Origin: Oxynema aestuarii AP17
GTDB taxonomy: Bacteria; Cyanobacteriota; Cyanobacteriia; Cyanobacteriales; Laspinemataceae
Length of the DNA stretch: 64,000 nucleotides
Assembly: GCF_012295525.1 (NCBI RefSeq)
Contig: NZ_CP051167.1
Coordinates: forward strand, 6,191,299 to 6,255,298
Direction: 5' to 3'
In this document: positions 37,062 through 45,471 of the stretch, in pieces
Layout of the letters: every line of letters begins with the position of its first letter
Position numbering within the stretch: position 1 is the stretch's first letter
The notes under the pieces: model-generated
What the model was told of the DNA's origin: nothing
What the model saw: only the letters and a program-made list of their open reading frames with translations
The model's database searches: none
Made by a program: the position numbers and the translations under genes

Positions 37062-37538
37062 AATGAGATGGAATGGAAAGCGAAAATAAAGCCACCACAG
37101 CAGCAAGGTTCCATAGGTCGAATCCATGTGATCTACCAGATAAAATAGCCAATTGCTTTCATCTCCCGGGGGAATATTTAACCGTCGTTTGACGAAAGAA
37201 TTGGGCAATTCGGCTAAATTAAAGATAAATCCCACTAAAAGTCCGTATTCGATCCAGTTGAAATCGGAGAACGAAATTAAGGGATCCGACGGCCAACCGA
37301 TCGCCCGTTCTAGCAGTTGCAAAAGCCCGACACTGACCGCATGAGTTAACGGCAAACTGACCAAACCTCGCCAGCGTTTATTTTTGCCAAACCAATCGAT
37401 TTGAATCGGTCGATTTAAGGGTTCAAATAGAGGCGTTTTCCATAAAAATGACTCGAAAACTCCGGCAATAAACAAGGCCAGCAATAGCCAAACTAAATTT
37501 AAACTATCCTGTAAAATTAAAGTGGGGTATGTTTCCAT
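36987..37538 (-). CDS. CarS/DUF46-like CDP-alcohol synthase
   Basis: A 183-residue integral membrane protein with about five helices. It has the CDP-archaeol synthase pattern: RPIQIDWFGKNKRWRGLVSL (the usual GKNKTWRG motif), FNLAELPNSFVKRRLNIPPG and LVDHMDSTYG. Relatives transfer CMP from CTP to a lipid phosphate. The membrane-lipid neighbourhood (lipid kinase, CDP-alcohol phosphatidyltransferase) supports a lipid role, though the true substrate in a bacterium is unknown. Its 3' end overlaps the convergent GT-C-like gene by 75 bases. Confidence 0.75.
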   Translation of the reverse strand: METYPTLILQDSLNLVWLLLALFIAGVFESFLWKTPLFEPLNRPIQIDWFGKNKRWRGLVSLPLTHAVSVGLLQLLERAIGWPSDPLISFSDFNWIEYGLLVGFIFNLAELPNSFVKRRLNIPPGDESNWLFYLVDHMDSTYGTLLLWWLYFRFPFHLILTGTIATPLLFILATEIRKKLGLK

Positions 37539-37585
37539 TAATATTCACCGATCGCCCTACCATTTTTCAAATCAATGAGGTGCAA

Positions 37586-37652
37586 CGGCGATCTTCCTAA
37601 ATCCCGCTTAAAAAAGGGGGATTTTACTTGACTCTACCCTGAAAAAGGGGAG
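37586..37652. repeat. Degenerate CCTAAATCCC-type inverted repeat
   Basis: A decayed version of the palindromes at 22404 and 8056: CCTAAATCCCGCTTAAAAAAGGGGGATTTT can form only an imperfect stem. It lies in the divergent region between the CarS-like gene and the lipid kinase. Confidence 0.5.
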
Positions 37653-37702
37653 TGGGAGGGATCGTCGATGGACTTCATCAATCTAGGAAATGCTGTAAAT
37701 TC

Positions 37703-39034
37703 ATGTCCGACCCGTTAGTTTATCCCAAATCTGGCCGTAGATCGCAAAATTGTCCCCAACAAACTCACCTAAAGTTAACTGAAAACGGTTTAGTTTGGCA
37801 GGAGAACGGCAATCGTCAATCCCTCAGTAGCGACGAGATTCTCGGAGTGGAAAAGATGTCGGGAAATCCCCTCGGTTTTGTCGTTTCCGCCTGTCCGACG
37901 ATCGCCCGCCGTTCCTGGGAGCCTCGCCGATCGCCTCGAACGAGAACTTTATATAAAAAAGCGTTTATTTGTAAGTCCGAAGCCCAGCGATCGCGGTGGG
38001 TCGGGGCGATCGCTGCCGCATTGCCGGACAACCCCCGGCGCCGATGGTGGGTGGCGGTCAATCCAGTGAGTGGGCGGCGTCGGGGTTGGCAAATTTTCGA
38101 GCAAGTCCGTCCCGTTTTGGAAGCGGCGGGGGTGCAGTTGACGGCGATCGCCACGACCCACCCGGGACACGTGCGAGATTTAGTAAGAAATATTGATTTA
38201 TCACAATATGACGGGCTGGCCCTGGTCGGCGGCGACGGCATCGTTCACGAGGCGATCGCCGGATTGGCGAGTCGCGAGGACGCCGAGAATGCCCTCAAAA
38301 CCCCGATCGCGCCGATTCCGGCTGGAACGGGGAACGGACTGTGCAAAGCCCTCTTAGACGCCGCCACAGAAGCTTACGACCCGATCGCGGCGGCGCTGGC
38401 GATCGCCAAAGGACGGCCCCGACCCCTCGATTTGGCGGCGATCGCCCATCGCGGACGGCGCTATTATAGTTTGTTGTCCCTGTCGTGGGCGATCGTCAGC
38501 GAGGTGGACATTCATTCGGAACGGTTGCGATTTTTGGGGTCGTTGCGCACGGATTTATACGCGATTTGGCAAATTTTAAAATTGCCAACTTATCGCGCCC
38601 GCTTCTCATTTCTACCCTACGATCGCGCCAATTTATTAACCGAAAATCACTTAAAAAATAGCCAAACTCTAGAAAAAGATTGGCAAACCATCGAGGCAGA
38701 ATTTATCGTATTTTGGGCGATGAACGTGCCGTGGAGTGCCTACAATTTAAAACCCGCACCCTTAGCCCATTTAAGCGACGGGGCGATCGATGTCGTAGCC
38801 ATTCGGCGCGGGGTATCTCGCTGGCAAGTGTTACGGGCTTTTTTAAAATGTGCCACGGGGGATCATTTGACTTTACCCGGGGTCGAATATTATAAAGTAG
38901 CGGCGTTTACTTTAGATCCTTTCGTTCAAAACAGTATCATTTCACTCGATGGCGAAGCGATCGCCGCCGATTCAGTCAACATAGAAGTTTTACCGGGAAA
39001 GGCGCGGGTGATGAGTTTGGAAACGACGATTTAA
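37703..39034 (+). CDS. Diacylglycerol/sphingosine kinase-family lipid kinase
   Basis: About 443 residues from ATG 37703 (MSDPLVYPK). The catalytic domain begins near residue 130 with WWVAVNPVSGRRRG, followed by LALVGGDGIVHEA (nucleotide-binding GGDG) and PIPAGTGNGL. The N-terminal 115 residues resemble the PH-like domain of sphingosine kinases. The enzyme should phosphorylate a lipid such as diacylglycerol with ATP. It is the middle member of a lipid-headgroup neighbourhood between the CarS-like gene (divergent) and the CDP-alcohol phosphatidyltransferase 207 bases downstream. Confidence 0.88.
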   Translation: MSDPLVYPKSGRRSQNCPQQTHLKLTENGLVWQENGNRQSLSSDEILGVEKMSGNPLGFVVSACPTIARRSWEPRRSPRTRTLYKKAFICKSEAQRSRWVGAIAAALPDNPRRRWWVAVNPVSGRRRGWQIFEQVRPVLEAAGVQLTAIATTHPGHVRDLVRNIDLSQYDGLALVGGDGIVHEAIAGLASREDAENALKTPIAPIPAGTGNGLCKALLDAATEAYDPIAAALAIAKGRPRPLDLAAIAHRGRRYYSLLSLSWAIVSEVDIHSERLRFLGSLRTDLYAIWQILKLPTYRARFSFLPYDRANLLTENHLKNSQTLEKDWQTIEAEFIVFWAMNVPWSAYNLKPAPLAHLSDGAIDVVAIRRGVSRWQVLRAFLKCATGDHLTLPGVEYYKVAAFTLDPFVQNSIISLDGEAIAADSVNIEVLPGKARVMSLETTI

Positions 39035-39071
39035 TGAGTTTAAAATGAGCGGCGATCGCCCTCTCCAGATG

Positions 39072-39142
39072 GGCGCGAGATCGGCATACGGTTGCCGAAG
39101 ATCGAACCATGCAAAGCCTTACCCATTCTGCCACTTGCGCCA
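39072..39142 (-). other. tRNA-like relic or small structured element
   Basis: On the minus strand the element opens GGCGCAAGTGGCAGAATGGG and TAAGGC, like a tRNA acceptor and D-arm 5' half, and ends in CGCGCC that can close a seven-base acceptor stem with one mismatch. A GGTTCGATC block resembles a T-loop but lies too far from the acceptor, and no anticodon arm can be built. It also folds as TCGGCA/TGCCGA hairpin. This is at most a degenerate tRNA. Confidence 0.3.
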
Positions 39143-39241
39143 ATGAGTTGACGAATCCTAAAAGCCATCGCTATGATATGTTCGTTTTCCATTTAGGATA
39201 GTCTCTTGAATACGGAATCTTCGACGACAGACCCCGATCGA

Positions 39242-39868
39242 ATGCAGGGGGAGGGCGATCGGGAGAGTTTGGAAAAAACGATCGCCCGTCCTCGCTCGTT
39301 TATAGAAAAAACTATTAAAAATGTTACGGTAAAGATTGCCGAAACTTTAGTTAATTTATCTTGGATTACGCCCAATCGAATTACGGTGGTTTCGGCGGCG
39401 ATCGGCGGACCGTTTGCGGCTTGGCTGATTTATTCCGGGTATGGGTCGATCGCCGTCGCCGCCATCCTTTTAAGCGGTCTTTTAGACGACCTCGACGGAG
39501 ATTTAGCCCGGGTACGAGGGGTCAGTTCTCCTGAAGGCGCGATCCTCGATAGCGTTCTCGATCGCTATGTCGATGTCTTCCTGATTTCCGCCCTGATTTT
39601 ACTCGATCCGACCCGACATTTAATCCCTGGTTTGCTCGCGTTATTGGGAACGACAATGGTGCCTTACATTCGGGCGAGAACGGAAGCCGAAGGCAAAAAC
39701 TCGATCGCCACGATCGGCGATCGTACTACCCGCTTTATCCTGTTAATTGTCGGTCTCTTGTCGGGACAAATTTTGCCATTATTAATTATCTTAGCCATTA
39801 TCTCCAACTTGGCTGCTTTTCATCGGTTATTTTTCGCTTTAAAACCGGAAAAATCGGCATCAGTCTAA
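39242..39868 (+). CDS. CDP-alcohol phosphatidyltransferase
   Basis: About 208 residues from the ATG at 39242; a TTG at 39206 could extend it by 12. The family signature D-x2-DG-x2-AR-x8-G-x3-D-x3-D is complete (DDLDGDLAR, then GAILDSVLDR). Roughly six helices follow. These enzymes displace CMP from a CDP-lipid with an alcohol to make a phospholipid such as phosphatidylglycerol phosphate or phosphatidylinositol phosphate. The headgroup cannot be read from sequence. The position beside lipid-kinase and CarS-like genes suggests one pathway. Confidence 0.9.
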   Translation: MQGEGDRESLEKTIARPRSFIEKTIKNVTVKIAETLVNLSWITPNRITVVSAAIGGPFAAWLIYSGYGSIAVAAILLSGLLDDLDGDLARVRGVSSPEGAILDSVLDRYVDVFLISALILLDPTRHLIPGLLALLGTTMVPYIRARTEAEGKNSIATIGDRTTRFILLIVGLLSGQILPLLIILAIISNLAAFHRLFFALKPEKSASV

Positions 39869-40019
39869 TTCCTCTCGCTGACTTTTTTAGGGTTGAAATT
39901 GACTTCGGCTACGCCCACGTTTCCCAATCCCCCGACGCGATCGATAGCCTTAACGGTATAAAGCGAAACAAGAATTAAAATTCAACTCTAGCACGGTATG
40001 ACTCCTCACGCCGACGGGG

Positions 40020-40039
40020 CGATACGCCGGAGGCGTCGC
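40020..40039. repeat. Palindromic CGATACGCCGGAGGCGTCGC repeat copy
   Basis: This 20-base block is repeated as its exact reverse complement at 58558-58577. It contains ACGCC-GGAGGCGT symmetry. It lies upstream of the MFS gene. Confidence 0.85.
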
Positions 40040-40114
40040 GAGTGCGAACGCGTCTTGGTTTGCCCCTTCACTCCCCCAGCTTCGAGTCAGATCACCTACC
40101 AGCAGCCCCAGATC

Positions 40115-41440
40115 ATGCAAACTTTTCTGCTCATTTCTTTCGGACAACTCGCCTCACTCATCGGTTCGGGACTGACCCGATTTGCCCTCGGCGTCTGGGT
40201 TTTCCAGACTACCGGGTCCGTGACCCAATTTGCCCTGCTCAACTTATTTAGCTACTTACCGACGATCGCGATCTCCCCCTTAGCCGGAGCCCTCGTCGAT
40301 CGCTGGGATCGTCGCTGGGTAATGATTTTGAGCGATTCTGCCTCCGGTTTGGGAACCGTGGCGATCGCCTTACTCATTTATAACGACGGGTTGCAAATTT
40401 GGCATATTTATGCAGTCGCCTGCGTGAGTGCCTTTTTTAGCGCCTTCCAATGGCCCGCCTATGCGGCGGCGACCACCGTACTCGTTCCCAAACAGCACTT
40501 AAGTCGGGCGAACGGCGTCGTTCAAATCTCCAAAGGGGCCGCTAAAATTGCCGCCCCAGCGTTATCCGGCTTCTTACTTCTGACGATTCAACTGCAAGGA
40601 ATTGTCCTCATCGACATCATTACTTTCCTGTTTGCGGTGGGAACTTTACTCGCGGTTCAATTCCCGAAACCAGAGAAACTGCCGCATTCCGAGGAACCCT
40701 ACGGCTGGCAACATTTAATTGCCGAAACCAAACAAGGATGGCACTATATCGCCCAAAGACCGGGAATGTTAGCCCTGGCTAGCTTTTTAACCGTTCCTTA
40801 TTTTTCCCTCGGCGTTCTCGATGTTTTATTTTGGCCGTTTGTGCTGACCTTTACCACCAGTGCAGATTTGGGGTTAATTTTATCTTTTGGCGGTTGCGGT
40901 TGGCTGGTCGGTAGCGTCGCCATGAGTACCTGGGGCGGTCCGAAACCTCGGATTTACGGCGTGTTGCTGTTCGTCGCCTTTCAAGGAACCCTGTTGTTAT
41001 TCGGTTGGGTTCGACCGACGGTTCCCATTGCCGCATTTGGGGTATTTGTTTATTTATGCGCTTATCCGATTGTGGTCAGTTCCAGTCAGACGATCTGGCA
41101 TCAAAAAGTGCCGACGGACTTACAAGGTCGGGTGTTTGCTTTGTTGCAAGGGATGGAAAAAACGGCGGCAATTGCAGCGTATACGATCTCGGGTCCGTTG
41201 GTGGATAAAGTCCTCAGTCCGATGTTATCTCCCGGTGGCTTACTCGCCGATAATGTCGGTCGCTTTGTCGGCGTGGGAGAAGGGCGAGGAATGGCGTTCT
41301 TGTTTATTTTAATTGGGGTGTTGAATTTGGTGGCGACGGGGATAGCCTATCGATATCGACGATTGCGACGGTTGGAGTTAGAAATTCCCGACGCGATCGC
41401 CGACGAGGACGAATCGGCAGCGATGGAAGTGGTGAATTAG
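40115..41440 (+). CDS. MFS transporter, DHA3/EntS-like exporter
   Basis: About 441 residues and twelve predicted helices from the ATG at 40115 (MQTFLLISFGQLASLIGSGLT); an upstream frame would add 39 charged residues. The helix 2-3 loop has the MFS signature AGALVDRWDRRWVMI. The family (MFS_3) exports siderophores such as enterobactin, drugs and other small molecules by proton antiport. A phosphopantetheinyl transferase follows 101 bases downstream on the same strand, which would fit export of a peptide or polyketide, but no synthetase is in the window. Confidence 0.85.
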   Translation: MQTFLLISFGQLASLIGSGLTRFALGVWVFQTTGSVTQFALLNLFSYLPTIAISPLAGALVDRWDRRWVMILSDSASGLGTVAIALLIYNDGLQIWHIYAVACVSAFFSAFQWPAYAAATTVLVPKQHLSRANGVVQISKGAAKIAAPALSGFLLLTIQLQGIVLIDIITFLFAVGTLLAVQFPKPEKLPHSEEPYGWQHLIAETKQGWHYIAQRPGMLALASFLTVPYFSLGVLDVLFWPFVLTFTTSADLGLILSFGGCGWLVGSVAMSTWGGPKPRIYGVLLFVAFQGTLLLFGWVRPTVPIAAFGVFVYLCAYPIVVSSSQTIWHQKVPTDLQGRVFALLQGMEKTAAIAAYTISGPLVDKVLSPMLSPGGLLADNVGRFVGVGEGRGMAFLFILIGVLNLVATGIAYRYRRLRRLELEIPDAIADEDESAAMEVVN

Positions 41441-41470
41441 CAAGAAATCAAGATTTCTGGGAATTCTATA

Positions 41471-41503
41471 AGAAACCGGGTTCGTTCGCTTGACCCGGTT
41501 TCT
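41471..41503. terminator. Stem-loop after the MFS gene
   Basis: An 11-bp perfect inverted repeat (AGAAACCGGGT/ACCCGGTTTCT) with an 11-base loop lies 30 bases after the stop. There is no U-run, so intrinsic termination is uncertain. Confidence 0.5.
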
Positions 41504-41541
41504 CAATGGCGACTCTAACCTCTAAACTCTAAAATCCAATC

Positions 41542-42294
41542 GTGGTTAACCGAAAAAGCCTCTGGCGTCGGGCGGAGTCGGCGTCGATTTTATCTCAAAA
41601 TGAAGTTCATGTTTGGCGGGCTTCGTTGGATTGTGGTGACGAAACCCTCGATCGCCTCGGGTCTTTGCTGTCCGAGGACGAGTGGCAACGGGCGCGCCGT
41701 TTTTACTTCGATCGCGATCGCCGTCATTTTATCGCGGCGCGGGGTTTGTTGCGAACCCTGTTAGCCCGTTATTTGGGTTGGGATCCGAGTTTGCTGGCGT
41801 TTGGCTACACGGACAAGGGGAAACCATCCCTGGTCACCACCAGTCCGGGGGGATTGCTGCAATTTAATCTTTCCCATTCTTACGGGCGGGTTCTCTACGC
41901 CCTCACGTTGGGTCGGGAGGTCGGGGTCGATCTCGAATATCTGCGTCTGGTGAAGGTGGATGCGTTGGCCCAGCGTTTTTTCAGCGATCGCGAGGCGGCG
42001 GCGATCGCCGAGGAACCCGAAACTGAAAAACAAACCCTCTTTTTTAAACTGTGGACCGCAAAAGAAGCCTATCTCAAAGCCACGGGAGAAGGGTTGGCGG
42101 GACTGTCTCGGGTCGAACTGGAGGTGACGGGCGATCGCCAGGTTCGACTCAAACAGATTGCCAACAATCCCTATTTGACGTCTCTGTGGTCGCTGTATTG
42201 CCTCGATCCGGAAGACGGTTATCTCGGCGCGATCGCGGTTCGCGGCGATCGCCTCGAATTGAGTTGCTGGGAGTTCGACGGCAATTTTCGTTAA
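41542..42294 (+). CDS. 4'-phosphopantetheinyl transferase (Sfp/HetI family)
   Basis: A 250-residue enzyme that transfers the phosphopantetheine arm of CoA to a conserved Ser of carrier proteins. Motifs: RGLLRTLLARYLG near residue 73, KGKPSL, FNLSHS, GVDLEY (Mg-binding), and FFKLWTAKEAYLKATGEGL (the W-x3-KEA motif). The length is that of Sfp-type rather than AcpS-type enzymes. In cyanobacteria the Sfp type also serves fatty-acid synthesis and, as HetI, heterocyst glycolipids. The target carrier protein is unknown. Confidence 0.92.
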   Translation: MVNRKSLWRRAESASILSQNEVHVWRASLDCGDETLDRLGSLLSEDEWQRARRFYFDRDRRHFIAARGLLRTLLARYLGWDPSLLAFGYTDKGKPSLVTTSPGGLLQFNLSHSYGRVLYALTLGREVGVDLEYLRLVKVDALAQRFFSDREAAAIAEEPETEKQTLFFKLWTAKEAYLKATGEGLAGLSRVELEVTGDRQVRLKQIANNPYLTSLWSLYCLDPEDGYLGAIAVRGDRLELSCWEFDGNFR

Positions 42295-42347
42295 CGTCGT
42301 CTGCAACGATACACCTCTCATCCCTCCCCAAAAACGACCCGTTCTCT

Positions 42348-43871
42348 CTATCTTGCGGCCAGGATCTGCCTCACCGCCGTTAAAGCGGAATAACTTACCC
42401 CCGCCGTTCCTTCGCCGGGATGGGTGGAATCTCCCACCAACCAGAGATGGGGAATTGGGGTACGGGTGGCGAAACCGAACGGCCCGAAGGTCGAAATTCG
42501 TTGTCCTACCCCGCCGACGATGCCCCGATCGCGCCCGGTGAAGCGGATGAATGTGCGGGGGGTTGCCGCTTCTCGATGGATAATATTATCTGAAGTTAGA
42601 TCGAAATATTGCGCCAAGCGGGCGATCGCGCTGTCTGTATACTCCTGTTTGAGGCGATCGTAATCCTCGCAGGCTTCCCATCGTCTCACATCGGTGAAGG
42701 AGGACGCGGTAATCGTCGCCATTCCGGCAGGCGATCGCCCGTCCCCGGGACGACTCACGGAAACGAATAACGAATTATTCTCCCCAATCGGGCCATCTTC
42801 TTCGTAAAGGAATTGCAAATGAGGCGGACAATTTTCGGGGATCGCCGTTTCTTTAACGCCCAAATAGATGACAAAAGCGCCGGATGGTTCGATTAACTTT
42901 TCAATCCGACGGCGATAAACCCGTTGTAACAAAGTTTCTTCTGTTTCGCGATAATCGAGCAGTTTAACTAAGTTTTGAACGGTGACATTGGCGACAATTT
43001 CATCGGCAGACTCGGTTCGCACTTCTCCGGTTTTGCGATCGCGAACCAGTACCGAACTCGCCCCGTGACCGTTGACGGTAACTTGTTTGACCGTATGACC
43101 CATGAACAGTTCGCCGCCGTATTTTTCCAGTCCTTCCACGAGGCGATCGCTCAACACCTGCATACTCCCTTTGAGATGGAATAAGCCTTGCGGAGCATGA
43201 GAAACCCCCAACGCCGTCGCCGCATATAATAAAGCCGTTTCGTCGCTATCGACTTGGGAATAGAGTTTGAGTTGTAAATCTAAAAAAGTTTTGAGTCGTC
43301 GATCTTTTGCCAATCCAAACCAACGCAAAGCATCGCCGACGGTCATCAAGGTAAATGGAAAAGTCAGCGCCGTATCCAATCGCATCGCTTTGATTAATTG
43401 CCAAACATCCCAGGTATTTCGTGGCGGCAATACCGGATCGCGAGTTTGGAACGCCCAACTGGCTTTAAATAAGACTTGCATCAACTGCCAGAAGGGTTCG
43501 CTACCGGGAAATTGGCGCTCTCTTTCCGCACGAGCGCGATCGCGATCGCGCCACACGCAAATCGGTTCGGTTTCCCCCGGCAAAAACACCGCACAGGCGG
43601 GATCGCACGCTGTCGCTTCCGGGACTTCGACCCCCAGTTCGGCGAAAATGCGGTGGTGAATGCCACCGGGTTCGAGTCCGGCGACTTGGGTCGCACCGAC
43701 ATCAAAGATAAATCCCCGCCGTTGGAAGGTAGACGCACAACCGCCGGGAACGATCGCCCCATCGTAAACGCTCACTTGATAGCCGCGACGGGCGAGGAGC
43801 GCTCCGGCAGTCAAGCCGCCAATTCCCGCTCCAATAACGATCGCGCGCGGTTTGTGATTTATCGTTGCCAT
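42348..43871 (-). CDS. crtD: CrtD-like carotenoid C-3',4' desaturase
   Basis: About 507 residues from the ATG at 43871 (MATINHKPR). There is an N-terminal FAD-binding Rossmann motif (VIGAGIGGLTAGALLARRGY) and the C-terminal LWLVGDSTHPGEGTAGVSYSA of phytoene-desaturase-like oxidoreductases. The text between, such as GGCASTFQRRGFIFDVGATQ and LPPRNTWDVWQL, is that of cyanobacterial CrtD, which introduces the 3',4' double bond of myxoxanthophyll-type carotenoids. The alternatives are CrtISO/CrtH or CrtO, which share the fold. It is divergent from the M16 peptidase. Confidence 0.72.
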   Translation of the reverse strand: MATINHKPRAIVIGAGIGGLTAGALLARRGYQVSVYDGAIVPGGCASTFQRRGFIFDVGATQVAGLEPGGIHHRIFAELGVEVPEATACDPACAVFLPGETEPICVWRDRDRARAERERQFPGSEPFWQLMQVLFKASWAFQTRDPVLPPRNTWDVWQLIKAMRLDTALTFPFTLMTVGDALRWFGLAKDRRLKTFLDLQLKLYSQVDSDETALLYAATALGVSHAPQGLFHLKGSMQVLSDRLVEGLEKYGGELFMGHTVKQVTVNGHGASSVLVRDRKTGEVRTESADEIVANVTVQNLVKLLDYRETEETLLQRVYRRRIEKLIEPSGAFVIYLGVKETAIPENCPPHLQFLYEEDGPIGENNSLFVSVSRPGDGRSPAGMATITASSFTDVRRWEACEDYDRLKQEYTDSAIARLAQYFDLTSDNIIHREAATPRTFIRFTGRDRGIVGGVGQRISTFGPFGFATRTPIPHLWLVGDSTHPGEGTAGVSYSALTAVRQILAAR

Positions 43872-44062
43872 TGAGATCGAAGCCTTTACATTTGTTAACA
43901 ATCTCCTTAATAATAAAAGAGTCGGTACAGACGAAGCAGGTTCGTCCCGTCCTTTCCCCTTGGGATCTGCCACCTTAGCGAGCGGCAAACCCCCGGAAAA
44001 CGGCAACTTTCGTGCAGACTGTTTAACATAGATCGAAGGATCTTCAATATCACCACTGACGC

Positions 44063-45370
44063 ATGACCTCAACCCTCGTTAATTTCTCCTCGCTCCCCCG
44101 TTTGAACTTCCCAACGGTGCGCCAACTGCCGAATGGTTTGACCGTCGTTGCCGAGCAGATGCCTGTCGAAGCGGTGAATTTAAGTATCTGGGCCAACGTC
44201 GGTTCGGCGATCGAGTCCGACCCCATTAACGGTATGGCACACTTTTTAGAGCACATGGTGTTTAAAGGCACCGAACAACTGGCAAGCGGGGAGTTCGAGC
44301 GACAGATCGAAGAGCGCGGAGCGATTACCAATGCGGCCACCAGCCAGGATTACACCTATTTCTACATCACTTGCGCCCCCAAAGATTTTGCGGATCTCGC
44401 ACCGTTACAAGTCGATGTCGTCGTCAATCCGAGCATTCCCGACGAGGCATTCGAGCGCGAGCGCTTGGTCGTTTTAGAAGAAATTCGCCGGGCTCAAGAC
44501 AATCCGCGACGCCGAACCTACTATCGTTCGATGGAAACCGCCTTTGACGTGCTACCGTATCGCCGTAGGGTACTCGGTCCGGCGGAAGCCGTGGCGGCGC
44601 TGACCCCGCAGCAAATGCGGGATTTTCATGCGACCTGGTATCGACCGCGATCGCTGACGGCGGTAGCCGTCGGCAATTTGCCTGTAGAAGAATTAATCGA
44701 CGGCGTGGCGGAGAGTTTCGATCGCCACTACCAAGCGCGTTCCCCTCGCCACGACGATCGCGCGATCGCCCCAGTGAGTCACGAACCGGAATCCCCCTTT
44801 GAAACCGTCGTCCGTCGCGAGTTCGTAGACGAGAGCTTGCAACAAGCGCGCTTAGTGATGATGTGGCGCGTTCCCGGGGCGATCGATTTTGAAGATACTT
44901 ATGCCTTGGACGTGCTGGCCTCCATTTTGGGGCGCGGTCGCACGACCCGCCTAATTCAAGACTTACGGGAAGAGAAAGGATGGGTATCCGGTCTCTCCGT
45001 GAGTAACATGAGCCATCGTTGGCAGGGAACATTCTATATTTCCGCCCAACTCCCGAGTGAGAACATCGAGAAAGTCGAAGAGGCGATTCTCGGACACCTG
45101 CGCCAAATCGCCGAGGAAGGCGTCACCCCCGCAGAAATCAATCGCATCCGAACCCAAGTGGCCAATCGCTTTATTTTCAGTAATGAAACCCCGAGCGATC
45201 GCGCCAGCTTGTACGGTTACTATCAATCGATGCTCGGCGATTTGACCCCGGCGTTGAACTATCCGGCGCGCATTCAAGCGGTCACCAGCGAGGACCTGCA
45301 ACAAGCGGCCCGTCAATATTTATCGCCGCAGGGGTATGGGGTGGTAGTGATGAAGCCGACGGAAGGCTAG
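44063..45370 (+). CDS. M16-family zinc peptidase
   Basis: A 435-residue M16B peptidase resembling mitochondrial processing peptidase beta. The inverted zinc motif HxxEH is intact (His60-Glu63-His64 in HFLEHMVFKG) and the third ligand lies at Glu139 or Glu140 (VVLEEI). The second, non-catalytic half contains LDVLASILGRGRTTRL and the Arg/Tyr-rich C-terminal region. These enzymes degrade or process small peptides; cyanobacterial ones are related to the chloroplast stromal processing peptidase. No second M16 gene is adjacent. It is divergent from crtD. Confidence 0.92.
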   Translation: MTSTLVNFSSLPRLNFPTVRQLPNGLTVVAEQMPVEAVNLSIWANVGSAIESDPINGMAHFLEHMVFKGTEQLASGEFERQIEERGAITNAATSQDYTYFYITCAPKDFADLAPLQVDVVVNPSIPDEAFERERLVVLEEIRRAQDNPRRRTYYRSMETAFDVLPYRRRVLGPAEAVAALTPQQMRDFHATWYRPRSLTAVAVGNLPVEELIDGVAESFDRHYQARSPRHDDRAIAPVSHEPESPFETVVRREFVDESLQQARLVMMWRVPGAIDFEDTYALDVLASILGRGRTTRLIQDLREEKGWVSGLSVSNMSHRWQGTFYISAQLPSENIEKVEEAILGHLRQIAEEGVTPAEINRIRTQVANRFIFSNETPSDRASLYGYYQSMLGDLTPALNYPARIQAVTSEDLQQAARQYLSPQGYGVVVMKPTEG

Positions 45371-45471
45371 GGAGTCGGAGGGGAAAAGGCTTTGCTGAAT
45401 CAAGATATCAATCGAAGAGCCATCCTAGGGGCGAAAAATTTTTCGTCCCCAATCCCTCAAGCTCAACTCCC

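Noticed and set aside
39072-39142. Functional tRNA gene on either strand
   Set aside because: Acceptor-like ends and a T-loop-like block exist, but no anticodon arm or correctly placed T-arm can be drawn and there is no CCA at the end.
40115-42294. Natural-product cluster (MFS exporter plus phosphopantetheinyl transferase)
   Set aside because: No carrier-protein synthase, NRPS or PKS gene lies nearby; both genes are common singletons.
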